Assembly (NCBI GenBank): GCA_030153485.1
Contig: JAGUQX010000007.1
Location: forward strand, 1 to 64,000
Reading direction: 5' to 3'
Origin: Oscillospiraceae bacterium
GTDB lineage: Bacteria; Bacillota; Clostridia; Oscillospirales; Ruminococcaceae
DNA: 64,000 nt
Part shown: in pieces, positions 55,242-64,000 of the stretch
Layout of the letters: every line of letters begins with the position of its first letter
Numbering within the stretch: the first letter of the stretch is position 1
Notes under the pieces: model-generated
Seen by the model: only the letters and a program-made list of their open reading frames with translations
Told to the model about the DNA's origin: nothing
Database searches by the model: none
Translations under genes and position numbers: made by a program

Positions 55242-55715
55242 TTAAAATTTTATCATATTATATAATTTTGGATTTTTTATAATAATTTTAAATAATGGAT
55301 ATCCAATAATGGTTACAATAATAAATTCGCTAATCATAATTTGCATAGAAGAAATTAGTATAGGAATATTTTGAATTAGCGTAATTTGAATAGAAATTAT
55401 TATAGAAAATATTGTTGGCCATAGTGATGCTATAAAAAGACTTCTACTTTTGGAAACCATAATTACTGTTAAAAAAGTTGCAAAAGTGCCAAATATCATA
55501 TCTATAATTCCAAACGGACTAAAAAAATTTGTTGCTAGGCATCCTAAAATTATGCCAATCGAATATCTTTTATCAATAAATGGTAATAATACTAAAATCT
55601 CGGATATTCTAAATTGTATAACCCCATATGATACAGGGGAAATAAATATAGAAATTATAAAATATAAGCATATAATAACTGTGTTTTTTGTAATAAAATT
55701 ATAATCTATATTCAT
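55242..55715 (-). CDS. queT: QueT-type queuosine-precursor ECF S component
   Basis: 157 residues, five or six membrane segments, with FRISEILVLLPFI and GCLATNFFSPFGIIDMIFGT, the hallmarks of the QueT family. QueT captures a queuosine precursor and uses a shared ECF energising module, such as the EcfA/EcfT at 59653-62804 or another. It follows the radical SAM-like gene by 5 nt. Confidence 0.88.
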   Translation of the reverse strand: MNIDYNFITKNTVIICLYFIISIFISPVSYGVIQFRISEILVLLPFIDKRYSIGIILGCLATNFFSPFGIIDMIFGTFATFLTVIMVSKSRSLFIASLWPTIFSIIISIQITLIQNIPILISSMQIMISEFIIVTIIGYPLFKIIIKNPKLYNMIKF

Positions 55716-55720
55716 TAGAT

Positions 55721-56407
55721 TTATCCAACCCCAAAATCTGTATTATGATCTAAAATTTCAATATTTTTCAAAGAATATAAATATTTATATTCTTGTTTAA
55801 ACCAGTTTATTAAATTCAGATCTTTTTTAATATCTGTAGAATTTTCGTTAAATATATTTATACAACCTAAAGAAAAATTATTTAATAGTATATTTATATC
55901 ATTTTTAATCATATCTTTTGTTTGTCCTTTTATTCCTATTAAAAGACATATCGATTGAAAATATTTTGAAACTTGGTTTGGATTATCAAAAACAATACCT
56001 TTTTTTAGAACATTATTTCTAAAATTTGTATCAAAGGTTTCTAAACCTAGTTTAAAAATAACAGGAATATTATAAATATCATGTATTTCTTTTAATTTTT
56101 CTCTATATATCCAATGTGATTCAAAGTATATTTTATTTATGTTTTTTTCTTTTACAATTTCCATTATTTTATTTAGTGTAATTGAAGGTAATTCAAAAAT
56201 ACTGCCAGAATTTATAACTTCTAGCTGTCCTGTTACTCCAGTTATCTTTGCTAATATTTTTAAATTAAGATCATTACAAATACTAATATCATTTTCATTA
56301 TCAGTAATATAGTCGCAAAAAGAACAAATTCCCCATTTACAATCATTTCCTTTTAATAAAACTATTTCTCGTGGATTTTTATTTTTTATAATGTTATATC
56401 TATTCAC
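55721..56407 (-). CDS. Radical-SAM-like protein linked to queT, variant cysteine motif
   Basis: 228 residues. C23-x4-C28-x2-C31 (CKWGICSFC) resembles a radical SAM cluster motif, but with four residues instead of three in the first gap. The rest looks like a short TIM barrel with FKLGLETFD and LLIGIKGQTKDM (SAM-domain-like). Its position before queT suggests a role in salvage of queuine, as in clostridial queuosine salvage operons that contain a radical SAM lyase. The reaction is inference. No preQ1 riboswitch was found upstream. Confidence 0.7.
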   Translation of the reverse strand: MNRYNIIKNKNPREIVLLKGNDCKWGICSFCDYITDNENDISICNDLNLKILAKITGVTGQLEVINSGSIFELPSITLNKIMEIVKEKNINKIYFESHWIYREKLKEIHDIYNIPVIFKLGLETFDTNFRNNVLKKGIVFDNPNQVSKYFQSICLLIGIKGQTKDMIKNDINILLNNFSLGCINIFNENSTDIKKDLNLINWFKQEYKYLYSLKNIEILDHNTDFGVG

Positions 56408-56538
56408 AAAATATCTCCCATTTATATATAATAATAGTTAATAATAAGTATTTTACAGATTACTATTATAAGAGAGAATATAACTATATGCAAATAAATT
56501 ATATTAAATTAATTTTATTTTTATTTTTATAAAATTAA

Positions 56539-56566
56539 TTGTTAATTCTATATTTAATAGTATAAT
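56539..56566 (+). promoter_or_regulatory. gapN promoter
   Basis: TTGTTA (56539-56544), 16 bp, TATAAT (56561-56566). The transcript would start inside the palindrome that follows and have a leader of about 135 nt. Confidence 0.7.
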
Positions 56567-56568
56567 AT

Positions 56569-56610
56569 AGTAAGTATATATTATTAGTATACTAGTAATA
56601 TATACTTACT
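56569..56610. promoter_or_regulatory. 42-bp near-perfect palindrome at the gapN transcript 5' end
   Basis: AGTAAGTATATATTATTAGT plus one base against its complement, centred on AGTATACT, with one mismatched pair. It begins 2-3 bp after the -10 box, the same placement as the miaB palindrome. Operator or 5' hairpin. Confidence 0.7.
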
Positions 56611-56706
56611 TAAGAATTTTAAAACTATATATTATTTTACTGGTTTATATTTAGTTATAAAAATATACAGTTTAAATATATTTATAAAATTATATGGAGG
56701 AAAATA

Positions 56707-58152
56707 ATGTTTCAAGAGATAAGAGAAAATAATACCTATAAAATGTTTTTAGATGGAAATTGGTTAAAATCAGAAAATTATATAAAAATTTATTCTCCAA
56801 TTGATAATGAATTTTTAGGGTCTATCCCTGCTATGAGTGAAAAAAATGTTTTAGAAGCAATAGATAGTTGTGAAAAAAACTTTAAAAATTGGAAAGATAT
56901 GCCGTTTTTTGATAGATGTAAGATACTTCTTTCATCTGCTGATAAATTATTTGAAAATAGAGAAGAAATTGCAAATATTTTAACTAAAGAAATTTCTAAA
57001 GACTATAAAAGTTCTTTAGCAGAAGTTGTTAGAAGCGTGGATTTAATTAGAGAGATTGTGGCAGAAGGAAAAAGAATAAATGGAGAAGTATTATTTGGAG
57101 ATAGAATGTCATCTCAAACAAAAAACAAATTATGCATAGTAAGTAGGGAAGCAATAGGAACAGTTTTAGCAATTTCACCATTTAATTATCCTATAAATTT
57201 ATCTGTTTCAAAAATTGCACCTGCTCTTATTATGGGGAATACAGTTTTATTTAAACCAGCAACCCAGGGATCTATCTCAGCATTGCTTTTAATACGAACA
57301 CTAGAGCTTGGAGGACTTCCAAAAGGTATAATAAACACTGTAATAGGAAAGGGTTCTATTATAGGTCCTATAATATCTAAATCAAGTAAGATAGGGATGG
57401 TGAATTTTACTGGGAGTACATCTATAGGTGAAAGTTTATCAAATTCTTTTGGAATGATTCCTATGACTATGGAACTAGGCGGAAAAGATGCTGCTATTGT
57501 TCTATCTGACGCAGATTTGGAAGATGCAGCGGATAATATTGTTCAAGGTGCATTCAGCTATTCTGGTCAAAGATGCACAGCAATAAAACGTGTTTTGGTT
57601 ATGAAAGATGTTTCTGAAAAATTAAATAAATTGATTAAGGAAAAAGTTTCTAAATTAACAGTGGGGAATCCTTTTGATAATTGTATTATAACACCATTAA
57701 TTAGTGATGACGCTGCTAATTTTGTTGAAAAGCTCATAGACGATGCGGTTTTAAAAGGTGCTATTAGATATACTACTGGGAAAAGAAATAAAAACCTTTT
57801 ATATCCAACTATTCTAGAAAATGTTTCTTTAGATATGGATATTGCTTTTGAGGAACCTTTTGGTCCAGTTCTACCTATAATTGAAGTTGATTCTATTCAA
57901 GAAGCTATAGAAATTAATAATAAATCTATATATGGATTACAGTCTTCTATTTTTGGAAAAAATATAGATAAAATATTTAATATAGCAGAAAAATTAGAAT
58001 GTGGAACGGTTAATATAAATGGAAAAAGTGAAAGAGGACCAGATAATTTTCCCTTTTTAGGTATAAAATCATCTGGTATGGGAGTTCAGGGAATTAGATA
58101 TTCTCTAGAAGCTTCATCTAGAATTAAGTCTATTGTACTAAATAAAAAATAA
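56707..58152 (+). CDS. gapN: NADP-dependent non-phosphorylating glyceraldehyde-3-phosphate dehydrogenase
   Basis: Oxidises glyceraldehyde-3-phosphate to 3-phosphoglycerate and makes NADPH. 481 residues, typical GapN length. The aldehyde dehydrogenase active site is complete: SPFNYP (Asn), FTGSTSIG (NADP loop), MELGGKDAAIV (Glu) and SGQRCTAIKR (nucleophile Cys); C-terminal EEPFGPVLPI. GGAGG precedes ATG 56707. Its last codons (Leu-Asn-Lys-Lys-stop) lie in the left arm of a large palindrome. Confidence 0.94.
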   Translation: MFQEIRENNTYKMFLDGNWLKSENYIKIYSPIDNEFLGSIPAMSEKNVLEAIDSCEKNFKNWKDMPFFDRCKILLSSADKLFENREEIANILTKEISKDYKSSLAEVVRSVDLIREIVAEGKRINGEVLFGDRMSSQTKNKLCIVSREAIGTVLAISPFNYPINLSVSKIAPALIMGNTVLFKPATQGSISALLLIRTLELGGLPKGIINTVIGKGSIIGPIISKSSKIGMVNFTGSTSIGESLSNSFGMIPMTMELGGKDAAIVLSDADLEDAADNIVQGAFSYSGQRCTAIKRVLVMKDVSEKLNKLIKEKVSKLTVGNPFDNCIITPLISDDAANFVEKLIDDAVLKGAIRYTTGKRNKNLLYPTILENVSLDMDIAFEEPFGPVLPIIEVDSIQEAIEINNKSIYGLQSSIFGKNIDKIFNIAEKLECGTVNINGKSERGPDNFPFLGIKSSGMGVQGIRYSLEASSRIKSIVLNKK

Positions 58153-58216
58153 AAAATAAAAAATAAAACGATACATTTTGTATCGTTTTATTTTTTATTT
58201 TTTATTTTTTATTTAG
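58138..58216. terminator. Perfect 79-bp palindrome, shared terminator of gapN and the hydrogenase gene
   Basis: A 38-bp arm, CTA followed by AATAAAAAATAAAAAATAAA and AAATAAAACGATACA, is repeated exactly inverted around a TTT centre. It contains TAAAAAA heptamer repeats on each side. Each arm encodes the C-terminal Leu-Asn-Lys-Lys-stop of its gene, one on each strand. The core (AAAACGATACA/TGTATCGTTTT) is a normal bidirectional terminator. Confidence 0.95.
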
Positions 58217-59575
58217 ATCAGATGCTCGTGATATAAAATGAGTGTGTAACATATGATATGAAATTTTTGATAAAGGTTTTGTATAAAATTCAGAATATAA
58301 CTTTTGTATATCTGGGTTATCATGAGAGCATCTAATTTTAACGTCTTTATCTTTATTAGATAAAGACTCTATTCTTTGCAGTCTAACTTTATTAGCAAGA
58401 GATCTTTTAACTTTTGGTTGTCCGCCCCCAGAGATACATCCTCCAGTACAAGTCATAACTTCCATAAAGTCAAATTCTACTATACCTTGAACTAATTTAT
58501 CCAACATTATTTTAGCATTATTTATACCATTTACAATAACTATTTTAACAGTTGTTGATTCTAAATTGACAGTAATTTTTTTAATACCTTCTAAATCTTG
58601 AATATTTGATACTTCCATTATATCTTTAGGTGGATTTTTTTGGTTTAAAAAGTAATATGCAGATCGTATAGAAGCTTGTGCAACTCCACCAGTATTTCCA
58701 AAGATTATACCTCCACCAGATCCTCTTTCCATAAGATGATCAAATTCACTAGTTTTATCTAACGATTTAAAATTTATATTATTTAATTTTATCATATCAG
58801 CAAGTTCAACAGTTGTTATACTTATATCTGTATCCCTCATTTCTTTTTTATTATAAAGGGAAGAAGAGTTGTACTCAGGTCGATGAGCTTCAAATTTTTT
58901 AGCTGTACAAGGAGTTATAGATACAGTTATTATATCTTCTGGATTTAGATTATTTTTTTCAGCAAAATAAGTTTTGATAGCTGGAGTTTGTATGGATATA
59001 GGACTTTTAGTAGTAGATAAATTATCAATAAATTGAGGATAATATGTTTCTACATATTTAACCCATGCAGGACAACAGCTAGTAAACATAGGCATAGTTT
59101 TATTATTTTGAATTCTATCTATTAACTCTGCGGCTTCTTCCATAATTGTTAAATCTGCCCCAAAAGTTACGTCTAATACATAATCGAATCCAATTTTTCT
59201 TAAAGCATCAACCATTTCTCCTTCGCAATATGCTCCAGGTTCTTCTCCAAAAGGCTCTCCTATTGCAACCCGAACAGCTGGAGCGGTTAATGCTATAACA
59301 ATTTTATCTGGGTTATTTATAGCATCCATAGTTTCAGCGATATCCGATTTTATTAATAAAGCATCTTTAGGACATGTTTGAATACATTGCCCACAGTTTA
59401 TACATAATCCAATATCTCCTGTTTCTTCAAGATTATAGTGTCCATCAATTTTAGAATTTTGTTCGCATGTTCTTTTGCATATTTTACAATTTATACATTT
59501 ATCTTCATGATAAACTATAGAAACATTATCTTCTTCAATTATTACAGCAGTATCACGTAATTTATATTTATCCAT
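58202..59575 (-). CDS. [FeFe] hydrogenase
   Basis: About 457 residues. Two 2[4Fe-4S] ferredoxin clusters at the N-terminus (CINCKICKRTC; CINCGQCIQTCP), then the H-cluster domain with all three signatures: TSCCPAWV (L1), TPCTAKKFEAHR (L2) and FMEVMTCTGGCISGGGQP (L3). The small-subunit domain is at the end. It evolves or takes up H2 with ferredoxin. The frame opens at 59647, but GGAGG lies 6-7 nt before ATG 59575 (MDKYKLRDT). Confidence 0.95.
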   Translation of the reverse strand: MDKYKLRDTAVIIEEDNVSIVYHEDKCINCKICKRTCEQNSKIDGHYNLEETGDIGLCINCGQCIQTCPKDALLIKSDIAETMDAINNPDKIVIALTAPAVRVAIGEPFGEEPGAYCEGEMVDALRKIGFDYVLDVTFGADLTIMEEAAELIDRIQNNKTMPMFTSCCPAWVKYVETYYPQFIDNLSTTKSPISIQTPAIKTYFAEKNNLNPEDIITVSITPCTAKKFEAHRPEYNSSSLYNKKEMRDTDISITTVELADMIKLNNINFKSLDKTSEFDHLMERGSGGGIIFGNTGGVAQASIRSAYYFLNQKNPPKDIMEVSNIQDLEGIKKITVNLESTTVKIVIVNGINNAKIMLDKLVQGIVEFDFMEVMTCTGGCISGGGQPKVKRSLANKVRLQRIESLSNKDKDVKIRCSHDNPDIQKLYSEFYTKPLSKISYHMLHTHFISRASDLNKK

Positions 59576-59652
59576 TATAGTCCTCCATATTTTAAATAAA
59601 AATCTAATATTACTACAAATTATATCTAATATATAAGTTATAATCAATAATA

Positions 59653-60339
59653 TTAAATAATATTATATTTATTTTTTATCCTTAAAACCCTTTTTTTGAT
59701 TGTTTTGTATATAATAACCATAAATATTACATTTGAAGATGCATGAACAGAGTCAAAATAAAACCCAGAAATAATAGTTGCAATTATAGAAGGTATAGAC
59801 ATATTTTCTCCTAACGATAAAATAGGCATTAAGTTTACAATTAACCCATATAAATATCCCATTATAAAAGAAAATAAATATAATATAAAATTATTTTCAA
59901 TTTTTTTATTATAAAAAAATCCAGATATATATCCATTTATTCCCCATGCAAACATTTGAAATATCGTCCAAGGACCTTGTCCAAAAAAAAAGTTAGATAT
60001 AAATCCAGATAAAGCACCTATCAAAAATCCATATTTTTTCCCAAATAAGATTCCAGATATTATAACAATAGCGGATGTTGGTTTAAATTGTGGGATAGAA
60101 AAAAATAGAATACGGCCAACCACAGCTATAGATGTCATAACACATATGCATATTATATTAATAGCTTTTGGTTTTTCTTTTTCCAAATCAATAAAAGAAA
60201 TAAAAATTATTATATATAAAATAGATGTAACTTGTGAATATATATATTTGCTATTAAAATAAAATATAGATAAATATGATAATATTCCTATAATTATAAT
60301 TGAAGTATATTTTATTATAGTATATTTATTTATATTCAT
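59653..60339 (-). CDS. ECF transporter S component (probably vitamin-type substrate)
   Basis: 228 residues with six predicted membrane segments and the pattern PTSAIVIISGILFGKKYGFLIG, ALSGFISNFFFGQGPWTIFQM, AWGINGYISGFFY typical of ECF_trnsprt (PF12822)-like S components. It binds the substrate. Its start overlaps the end of the ATPase gene by 14 nt. The co-encoded DUF4430 lipoprotein suggests a cobalamin-type ligand. Confidence 0.82.
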   Translation of the reverse strand: MNINKYTIIKYTSIIIIGILSYLSIFYFNSKYIYSQVTSILYIIIFISFIDLEKEKPKAINIICICVMTSIAVVGRILFFSIPQFKPTSAIVIISGILFGKKYGFLIGALSGFISNFFFGQGPWTIFQMFAWGINGYISGFFYNKKIENNFILYLFSFIMGYLYGLIVNLMPILSLGENMSIPSIIATIISGFYFDSVHASSNVIFMVIIYKTIKKRVLRIKNKYNII

Positions 60340-61978
60340 TTATATTTCTCCATGCATTTTCAAAGTCTTTAAATGTAATTAAATTTTCAATTATATGTTT
60401 TGTAATAATATTTGTGGATGTTGTGTAAAACATATTATTACAAAACATATTTCTTGTAGAATCATATGATGCAATCTCTCCGTTAAATATTAGAGCAGAT
60501 GTTTTTGAATATTCTCCTGCAAACTCTATATCATGTGTTATATAAATAATTGTTATACCTAAATTATTTATATAATTAAAAATATTTCCTATTTTTAATT
60601 TTGTTGTTTCATCTAAATTTTTTGTAGGCTCATCCATAATAAGTAGATCAGGTTTATTTAAAATAGATTTAGCAATAGCAACTTTTTGTAATTCTCCTCC
60701 GCTTAAGTCGTACGGATGTTTATCTAAAAGATTATCTATTTCTAAATTTTTTATAATATTTATATAAGGGTTTTCTTTAGTATAAAAGCTATTTAGCTCT
60801 TCTTTTATAGAATCTTTTAAAAATAATGGTAATACTTCTTGTGGGAGATATGATATATTTAATAAAAAATTATTTTTCTTTTTATATTTTTTATTAAATA
60901 TAATTTTTCCATGTGTTGGTTTATATATAGATAAAATATTTTTTAAAAGAGTTGTCTTACCAGATCCATTTCCTCCTATTATAGAAACCATATCTTTTTT
61001 ATTTATTTTTAGATTACAATTTTTTAAAATATTATTGCTTGAGTCCTCGTATTTGTAGTATAAATTTTCTATTTTAAATATATTTTCTTCTATATTTTTT
61101 TTAGAAATAGGAATAATTTCAGTTGTTATTTTTTTTGTAATATATTTATTATATGTATTAATAATTTTAATAGATTGGTTAATATCTATCGGAGTTATAT
61201 TTTTTTTATCTATATGCTTTATAATTTTAATAAAATTTGGAACAAATATTAAATTAGAATTTTTTTCTTCATCTTTATAGATAAAATCTATAAAATCATT
61301 TTTATTTCCATAAAAATTTATATTACCATTATTTATTAAAACTATTTTATCTGAAATTTCAAAAAAATTAGATATATTTTGTTCAGATATTAAAAAAGTT
61401 GTTGATGAATTTGATTTCAATTTTTTTATAGTATTTATAAAATTATCGGATGCTATTGGATCAAGTTGTGATATTGGTTCATCTAATATTAATATTTTTG
61501 GATTCATTATTAATATTGATGCTAGATTAACCAGTTGTTTTTCTCCACCAGAAATTTTGTTAGAGGATTTATTATATATATTATTTAGATTAAAATAGCT
61601 GGATATTTCTGCTATTTTTCTTTTCATAATATCTATTGGTGTATTTAAATTTTCTAGACCAAATGCAAGTTCGCTCCAAACTTTTTCTGTTATAAATTGT
61701 GTAGAGATATCCTGACCTAAATATCCTATATTTTTATTTAATATTTCTTTTGAAAACTTTTGGAGAGATATATTTTCTAAATATATCTCTCCTTTTTTTT
61801 CTCCATATGGCAATAATTCTATCTTTAAATTTTTTAAAAGAGTTGTTTTCCCAGATCCAGATTGACCAATAAATAAAATTAATTCACCTTTATTTATAGA
61901 TAAATTTATATTTTTTAATATAAATTTATTATTGTTATTATATTTAAAAGAAAAATTATCAAATTTTATTATTTCCAT
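60326..61978 (-). CDS. ECF transporter ATPase with two fused ABC domains
   Basis: 550 residues: ABC domain 1 (GQSGSGKTTL, ISGGEKQLV, ILILDEPISQLD) and domain 2 (GGNGSGKTTLL, LSGGELQKVAI, LLIMDEPTKNLD), replacing the usual EcfA1-EcfA2 pair. It powers the S component through EcfT. It overlaps EcfT by 20 nt. Confidence 0.9.
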   Translation of the reverse strand: MEIIKFDNFSFKYNNNNKFILKNINLSINKGELILFIGQSGSGKTTLLKNLKIELLPYGEKKGEIYLENISLQKFSKEILNKNIGYLGQDISTQFITEKVWSELAFGLENLNTPIDIMKRKIAEISSYFNLNNIYNKSSNKISGGEKQLVNLASILIMNPKILILDEPISQLDPIASDNFINTIKKLKSNSSTTFLISEQNISNFFEISDKIVLINNGNINFYGNKNDFIDFIYKDEEKNSNLIFVPNFIKIIKHIDKKNITPIDINQSIKIINTYNKYITKKITTEIIPISKKNIEENIFKIENLYYKYEDSSNNILKNCNLKINKKDMVSIIGGNGSGKTTLLKNILSIYKPTHGKIIFNKKYKKKNNFLLNISYLPQEVLPLFLKDSIKEELNSFYTKENPYINIIKNLEIDNLLDKHPYDLSGGELQKVAIAKSILNKPDLLIMDEPTKNLDETTKLKIGNIFNYINNLGITIIYITHDIEFAGEYSKTSALIFNGEIASYDSTRNMFCNNMFYTTSTNIITKHIIENLITFKDFENAWRNINEYK

Positions 61979-62804
61979 TTTCGATTTCCTTTTTATAAAA
62001 AAATATAGGTAAAAAACACAAAATTAAAAAAAATATATATGATATGGGTGAAAGTATCCTATTATATTGAAAAAATATAATAGGATAGAAAGAAAAAGGT
62101 TTATATCCTATTATAAAAAAAGAAGTTAAAAAAAAGATTATAAAAATAAATATAAAATCAATCTTTTTAAAATTATATTTTTTAAATATAGACTTTTTTT
62201 TATTTTCATAACCTCTGCTATTCATAGCATATGCTGTTTCTATAGATTTTTCTAATTGCCAAGATATGATAATAGCAACAAAGTTTAAACTTATTTTAAT
62301 TTTTGAAAATAAGTTTTTATTGCATGATACTAAGTGAGCTTCTTCTATTTGTTTATACTTATCTTTTAACTGGGGAATAAGATTTAAGCAGATAGAAAAT
62401 ATTAAAACTGATGATGGGATATATTTTTTGAATATATATACTATTTTATCAGATGATACTATTTTATTTAATATATCAAACCATGTAAATAGTGAAGATA
62501 TCATGAGGCTATTATTTATACCATATAAAATCGATTCTAATGTTATTGGTTTATCTTTTATATAAAATAATATAGTCAATCCTTTATGTACAAATATAGG
62601 ATTGACTAAAGAAATAAATATAAATATAAATAAAATCTTTTTAAATTTTATTATAATATTTTTTTTAGTTTCAATTTTTATAAATGTAAATATAGCTCCT
62701 AAAAAAGATATTAATATATATATAGGGTGGTTTATTAAAATTATCGATAATATTATAAAGATAAAATATATATAAGATATAGTTGGGTTTAAATATATAA
62801 ACAT
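61959..62804 (-). CDS. ECF transporter transmembrane component EcfT
   Basis: 281 residues, five or more membrane segments, with the coupling helix region EEAHLVSCNKNLFSK and ETAYAMNSRGYENKKK (the Ala-x-Arg-Gly ATPase-docking motif). It links the ATPase to the S component. Confidence 0.88.
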   Translation of the reverse strand: MFIYLNPTISYIYFIFIILSIILINHPIYILISFLGAIFTFIKIETKKNIIIKFKKILFIFIFISLVNPIFVHKGLTILFYIKDKPITLESILYGINNSLMISSLFTWFDILNKIVSSDKIVYIFKKYIPSSVLIFSICLNLIPQLKDKYKQIEEAHLVSCNKNLFSKIKISLNFVAIIISWQLEKSIETAYAMNSRGYENKKKSIFKKYNFKKIDFIFIFIIFFLTSFFIIGYKPFSFYPIIFFQYNRILSPISYIFFLILCFLPIFFYKKEIENGNNKI

Positions 62805-62809
62805 TACTA

Positions 62810-63328
62810 TTAAGGGTTATTATAATCTGTTACAAATTTCCATTCTATACTGTCTCCACCTTTAAGTTCGTATTTTGCAGCACCAACATTTGACATTTCT
62901 CCGTTTACAAAATACATCCATCCACTTAAATCTCCAGCAGCTTTATTTTCTATTCCCTTGATAGATTTTATAAATGCATCTCCATTTGCAGAAGTTCCAG
63001 AAAAATCAATTGGAATTTTTTCTTTTTTAGATATTTCTACTAATAGATCAAATGCAGTTTGTTTTTCAGAAAAATCTATTAAGGAGTTAAATAGAATACC
63101 GTCAGAAGGGATAATATTTGCGTTTTTTAATGCTTCAGGAACTAATTCTGGATTTTCAACTAGTTGTTTAACATTTATAGTATAAACAACACTTTTAGAC
63201 ATAGCATCATTAGTAGAATTAGACGAATTATCTTTATTTGCGCTATTATTTGTTGTACCACATGAAACAAGTGATAAACACATTGTTAATACTGAAATAA
63301 TTATAATTAGATTTTTTTTAAAATTCAT
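62810..63328 (-). CDS. DUF4430 lipoprotein of the ECF operon
   Basis: About 172 residues with a lipobox (LVSC), a Ser/Asn-rich linker, then a DUF4430 domain (TAFDLLVEISKKEKIPIDFS, FIKSIKGIENK, SGWMYFVNGEMSNVGAAKYE and GDSIEWKF). DUF4430 resembles the C-terminal domain of eukaryotic transcobalamin/intrinsic factor. The frame opens at 63343, but GGTGAT lies 8 nt before ATG 63328. It is the first gene of the ECF operon. It may capture cobalamin or a related compound at the surface. Confidence 0.85.
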   Translation of the reverse strand: MNFKKNLIIIISVLTMCLSLVSCGTTNNSANKDNSSNSTNDAMSKSVVYTINVKQLVENPELVPEALKNANIIPSDGILFNSLIDFSEKQTAFDLLVEISKKEKIPIDFSGTSANGDAFIKSIKGIENKAAGDLSGWMYFVNGEMSNVGAAKYELKGGDSIEWKFVTDYNNP

Positions 63329-63441
63329 TTTTAATATCACCATTTTTCATTATTAGTTTTATAAATATAAATATAAAGTTTAAAACTAGAACCAATTATA
63401 TAATTATATTTAAATAAAGTCAATTGATGATGGTTTGTTTT

Positions 63442-64000
63442 TTATATAAATTTAAAATTTGTTACATCAAATAGACCAGTATCAGTTATTCTGATTTCTG
63501 GAATAACTGGAAGAGCTAAAAATGATAGAGTTATAAAAGGATCAAAGCATTTTTTTACACCCATATTATGGCATATATCTATCATATTATTTAGATTTTT
63601 AGACAGAGTTCTTCTATCTGTATCTGTCATAAGACCCGATAGTTCTAGTTGTTGTTTGCATATAATTTTTTTATTATGTGAAACAGCATACCCTCCACCC
63701 ATAAGTTTTATCTCTTTTAAAGCCATAATAATATCATCATCATTTGTTCCAACGATAATTATATTATGAGAATCATGGGATACAGATGAGGCAATTGCGC
63801 CTTTTTCTAATCCAAAATTTTTGATTATTCCTATTCCTATATTTCCTGTTTTATTATGCCTTTCTATAACGATAACTTTTTGATGAATGTTATCTGGAAT
63901 AAAAATATTATTTTTTAATATAACTTTTGATAGTTCTTTTTTAGTTGTAAGCTGATTTTCTACTAATTTAATTACAGTTGTTTCAGTTTCAGATAATTTT
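63442..64000 (-). CDS. ade: Adenine deaminase, C-terminal part (5' end outside window)
   Basis: The minus strand is open from the right edge to TAA 63442. It reads IERHNKTGNIGIGIIKNFGL, EKGAIASSVSHDSHNIIIVG and MGGGYAVSHNKK, the conserved C-terminal domain of adenine deaminase, ending FDPFITLSFLALPVIPEIRI. The enzyme converts adenine to hypoxanthine. The N-terminal amidohydrolase barrel lies beyond the window. Confidence 0.95.
   Translation of the reverse strand, partial: KLSETETTVIKLVENQLTTKKELSKVILKNNIFIPDNIHQKVIVIERHNKTGNIGIGIIKNFGLEKGAIASSVSHDSHNIIIVGTNDDDIIMALKEIKLMGGGYAVSHNKKIICKQQLELSGLMTDTDRRTLSKNLNNMIDICHNMGVKKCFDPFITLSFLALPVIPEIRITDTGLFDVTNFKFI

Larger units (their letters stand above)
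56408..56706. other. 299-bp divergent intergenic region upstream of gapN
   Basis: Contains a gapN promoter (56539-56566) and a 42-bp palindrome (56569-56610). The left 100 bases are plain A+T with TATAAT-like sequences on both strands, presumably including the promoter of the radical SAM-queT pair. No open frame or RNA was recognised. Confidence 0.6.

Noticed and set aside
56408..56480. preQ1 riboswitch for the queT operon
   Set aside because: No preQ1-type stem, C-rich loop or A-rich tail could be found on the minus strand.

Overview
The window is strongly AT-rich (about three quarters A+T by eye) and is dense with ordinary Clostridia-type genes. It encodes an endospore programme: the forespore sigma factor SigG, the mother-cell regulator SpoIIID, a BofC-like protein and a YlmC/YmxH-type protein. 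It also encodes an [FeFe] hydrogenase, a non-phosphorylating GapN, split transketolase subunits and a hybrid-cluster protein. This points to an anaerobic, fermentative, spore-forming low-GC Firmicute of the Clostridia. I cannot name the genus.

Layout. Bases 1-7524 (minus) hold one uninterrupted reading frame that leaves the window: a secreted LRR plus cadherin-like surface protein of at least 2508 residues, with three ~870-bp super-repeats at its distal end. 7659-9596 holds two metal-type transporters. 9676-16105 (minus) is a carbohydrate operon (solute-binding lipoprotein, two ABC permeases, GH3 glycosidase, AraC-type response regulator) that ends with an aspartate carbamoyltransferase carrying a PyrI-like zinc tail. 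16106-19023 is visibly less AT-rich and looks acquired: a shortened hybrid-cluster protein, a palindromic operator, a broken Crp/Fnr regulator and another gene remnant. A tRNA-Leu follows, then rpsO-pnp (minus).

From 22045 a long plus-strand block runs miaB-ylbF-mutS-mutL-miaA-hfq-(HlyD-like)-sepF-ylmH-divIVA-ileS-lspA-rluD-tktN-tktC: RNA modification, mismatch repair, division and translation. It is closed by a terminator facing a class A PBP. Then come bofC, a CNNM/CorC transporter, metK, ylmC, two paralogous GHL10-type envelope proteins (the second fused to an N-acetylmuramoyl-L-alanine amidase), a DUF218 protein, a Doc-like pseudo-toxin with a small partner, an RCC1-repeat membrane protein and sigG. 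VTC-domain and DUF4956 genes follow, then spoIIID, queT with a radical-SAM-like gene, gapN, [FeFe] hydrogenase, an ECF transporter with a DUF4430 lipoprotein (probable cobalamin-type uptake), and the C-terminal part of adenine deaminase at the right edge.

No insertion sequence, prophage or CRISPR array was seen. The most unusual points are the giant repeat protein, the PyrB-zinc-tail fusion inside a sugar operon, the decaying hcp/regulator island, the catalytically dead Doc-like protein, a mirror-symmetric divergent promoter between rpsO and miaB, and a perfect 79-bp palindrome that forms the 3' ends of both gapN and the hydrogenase gene.
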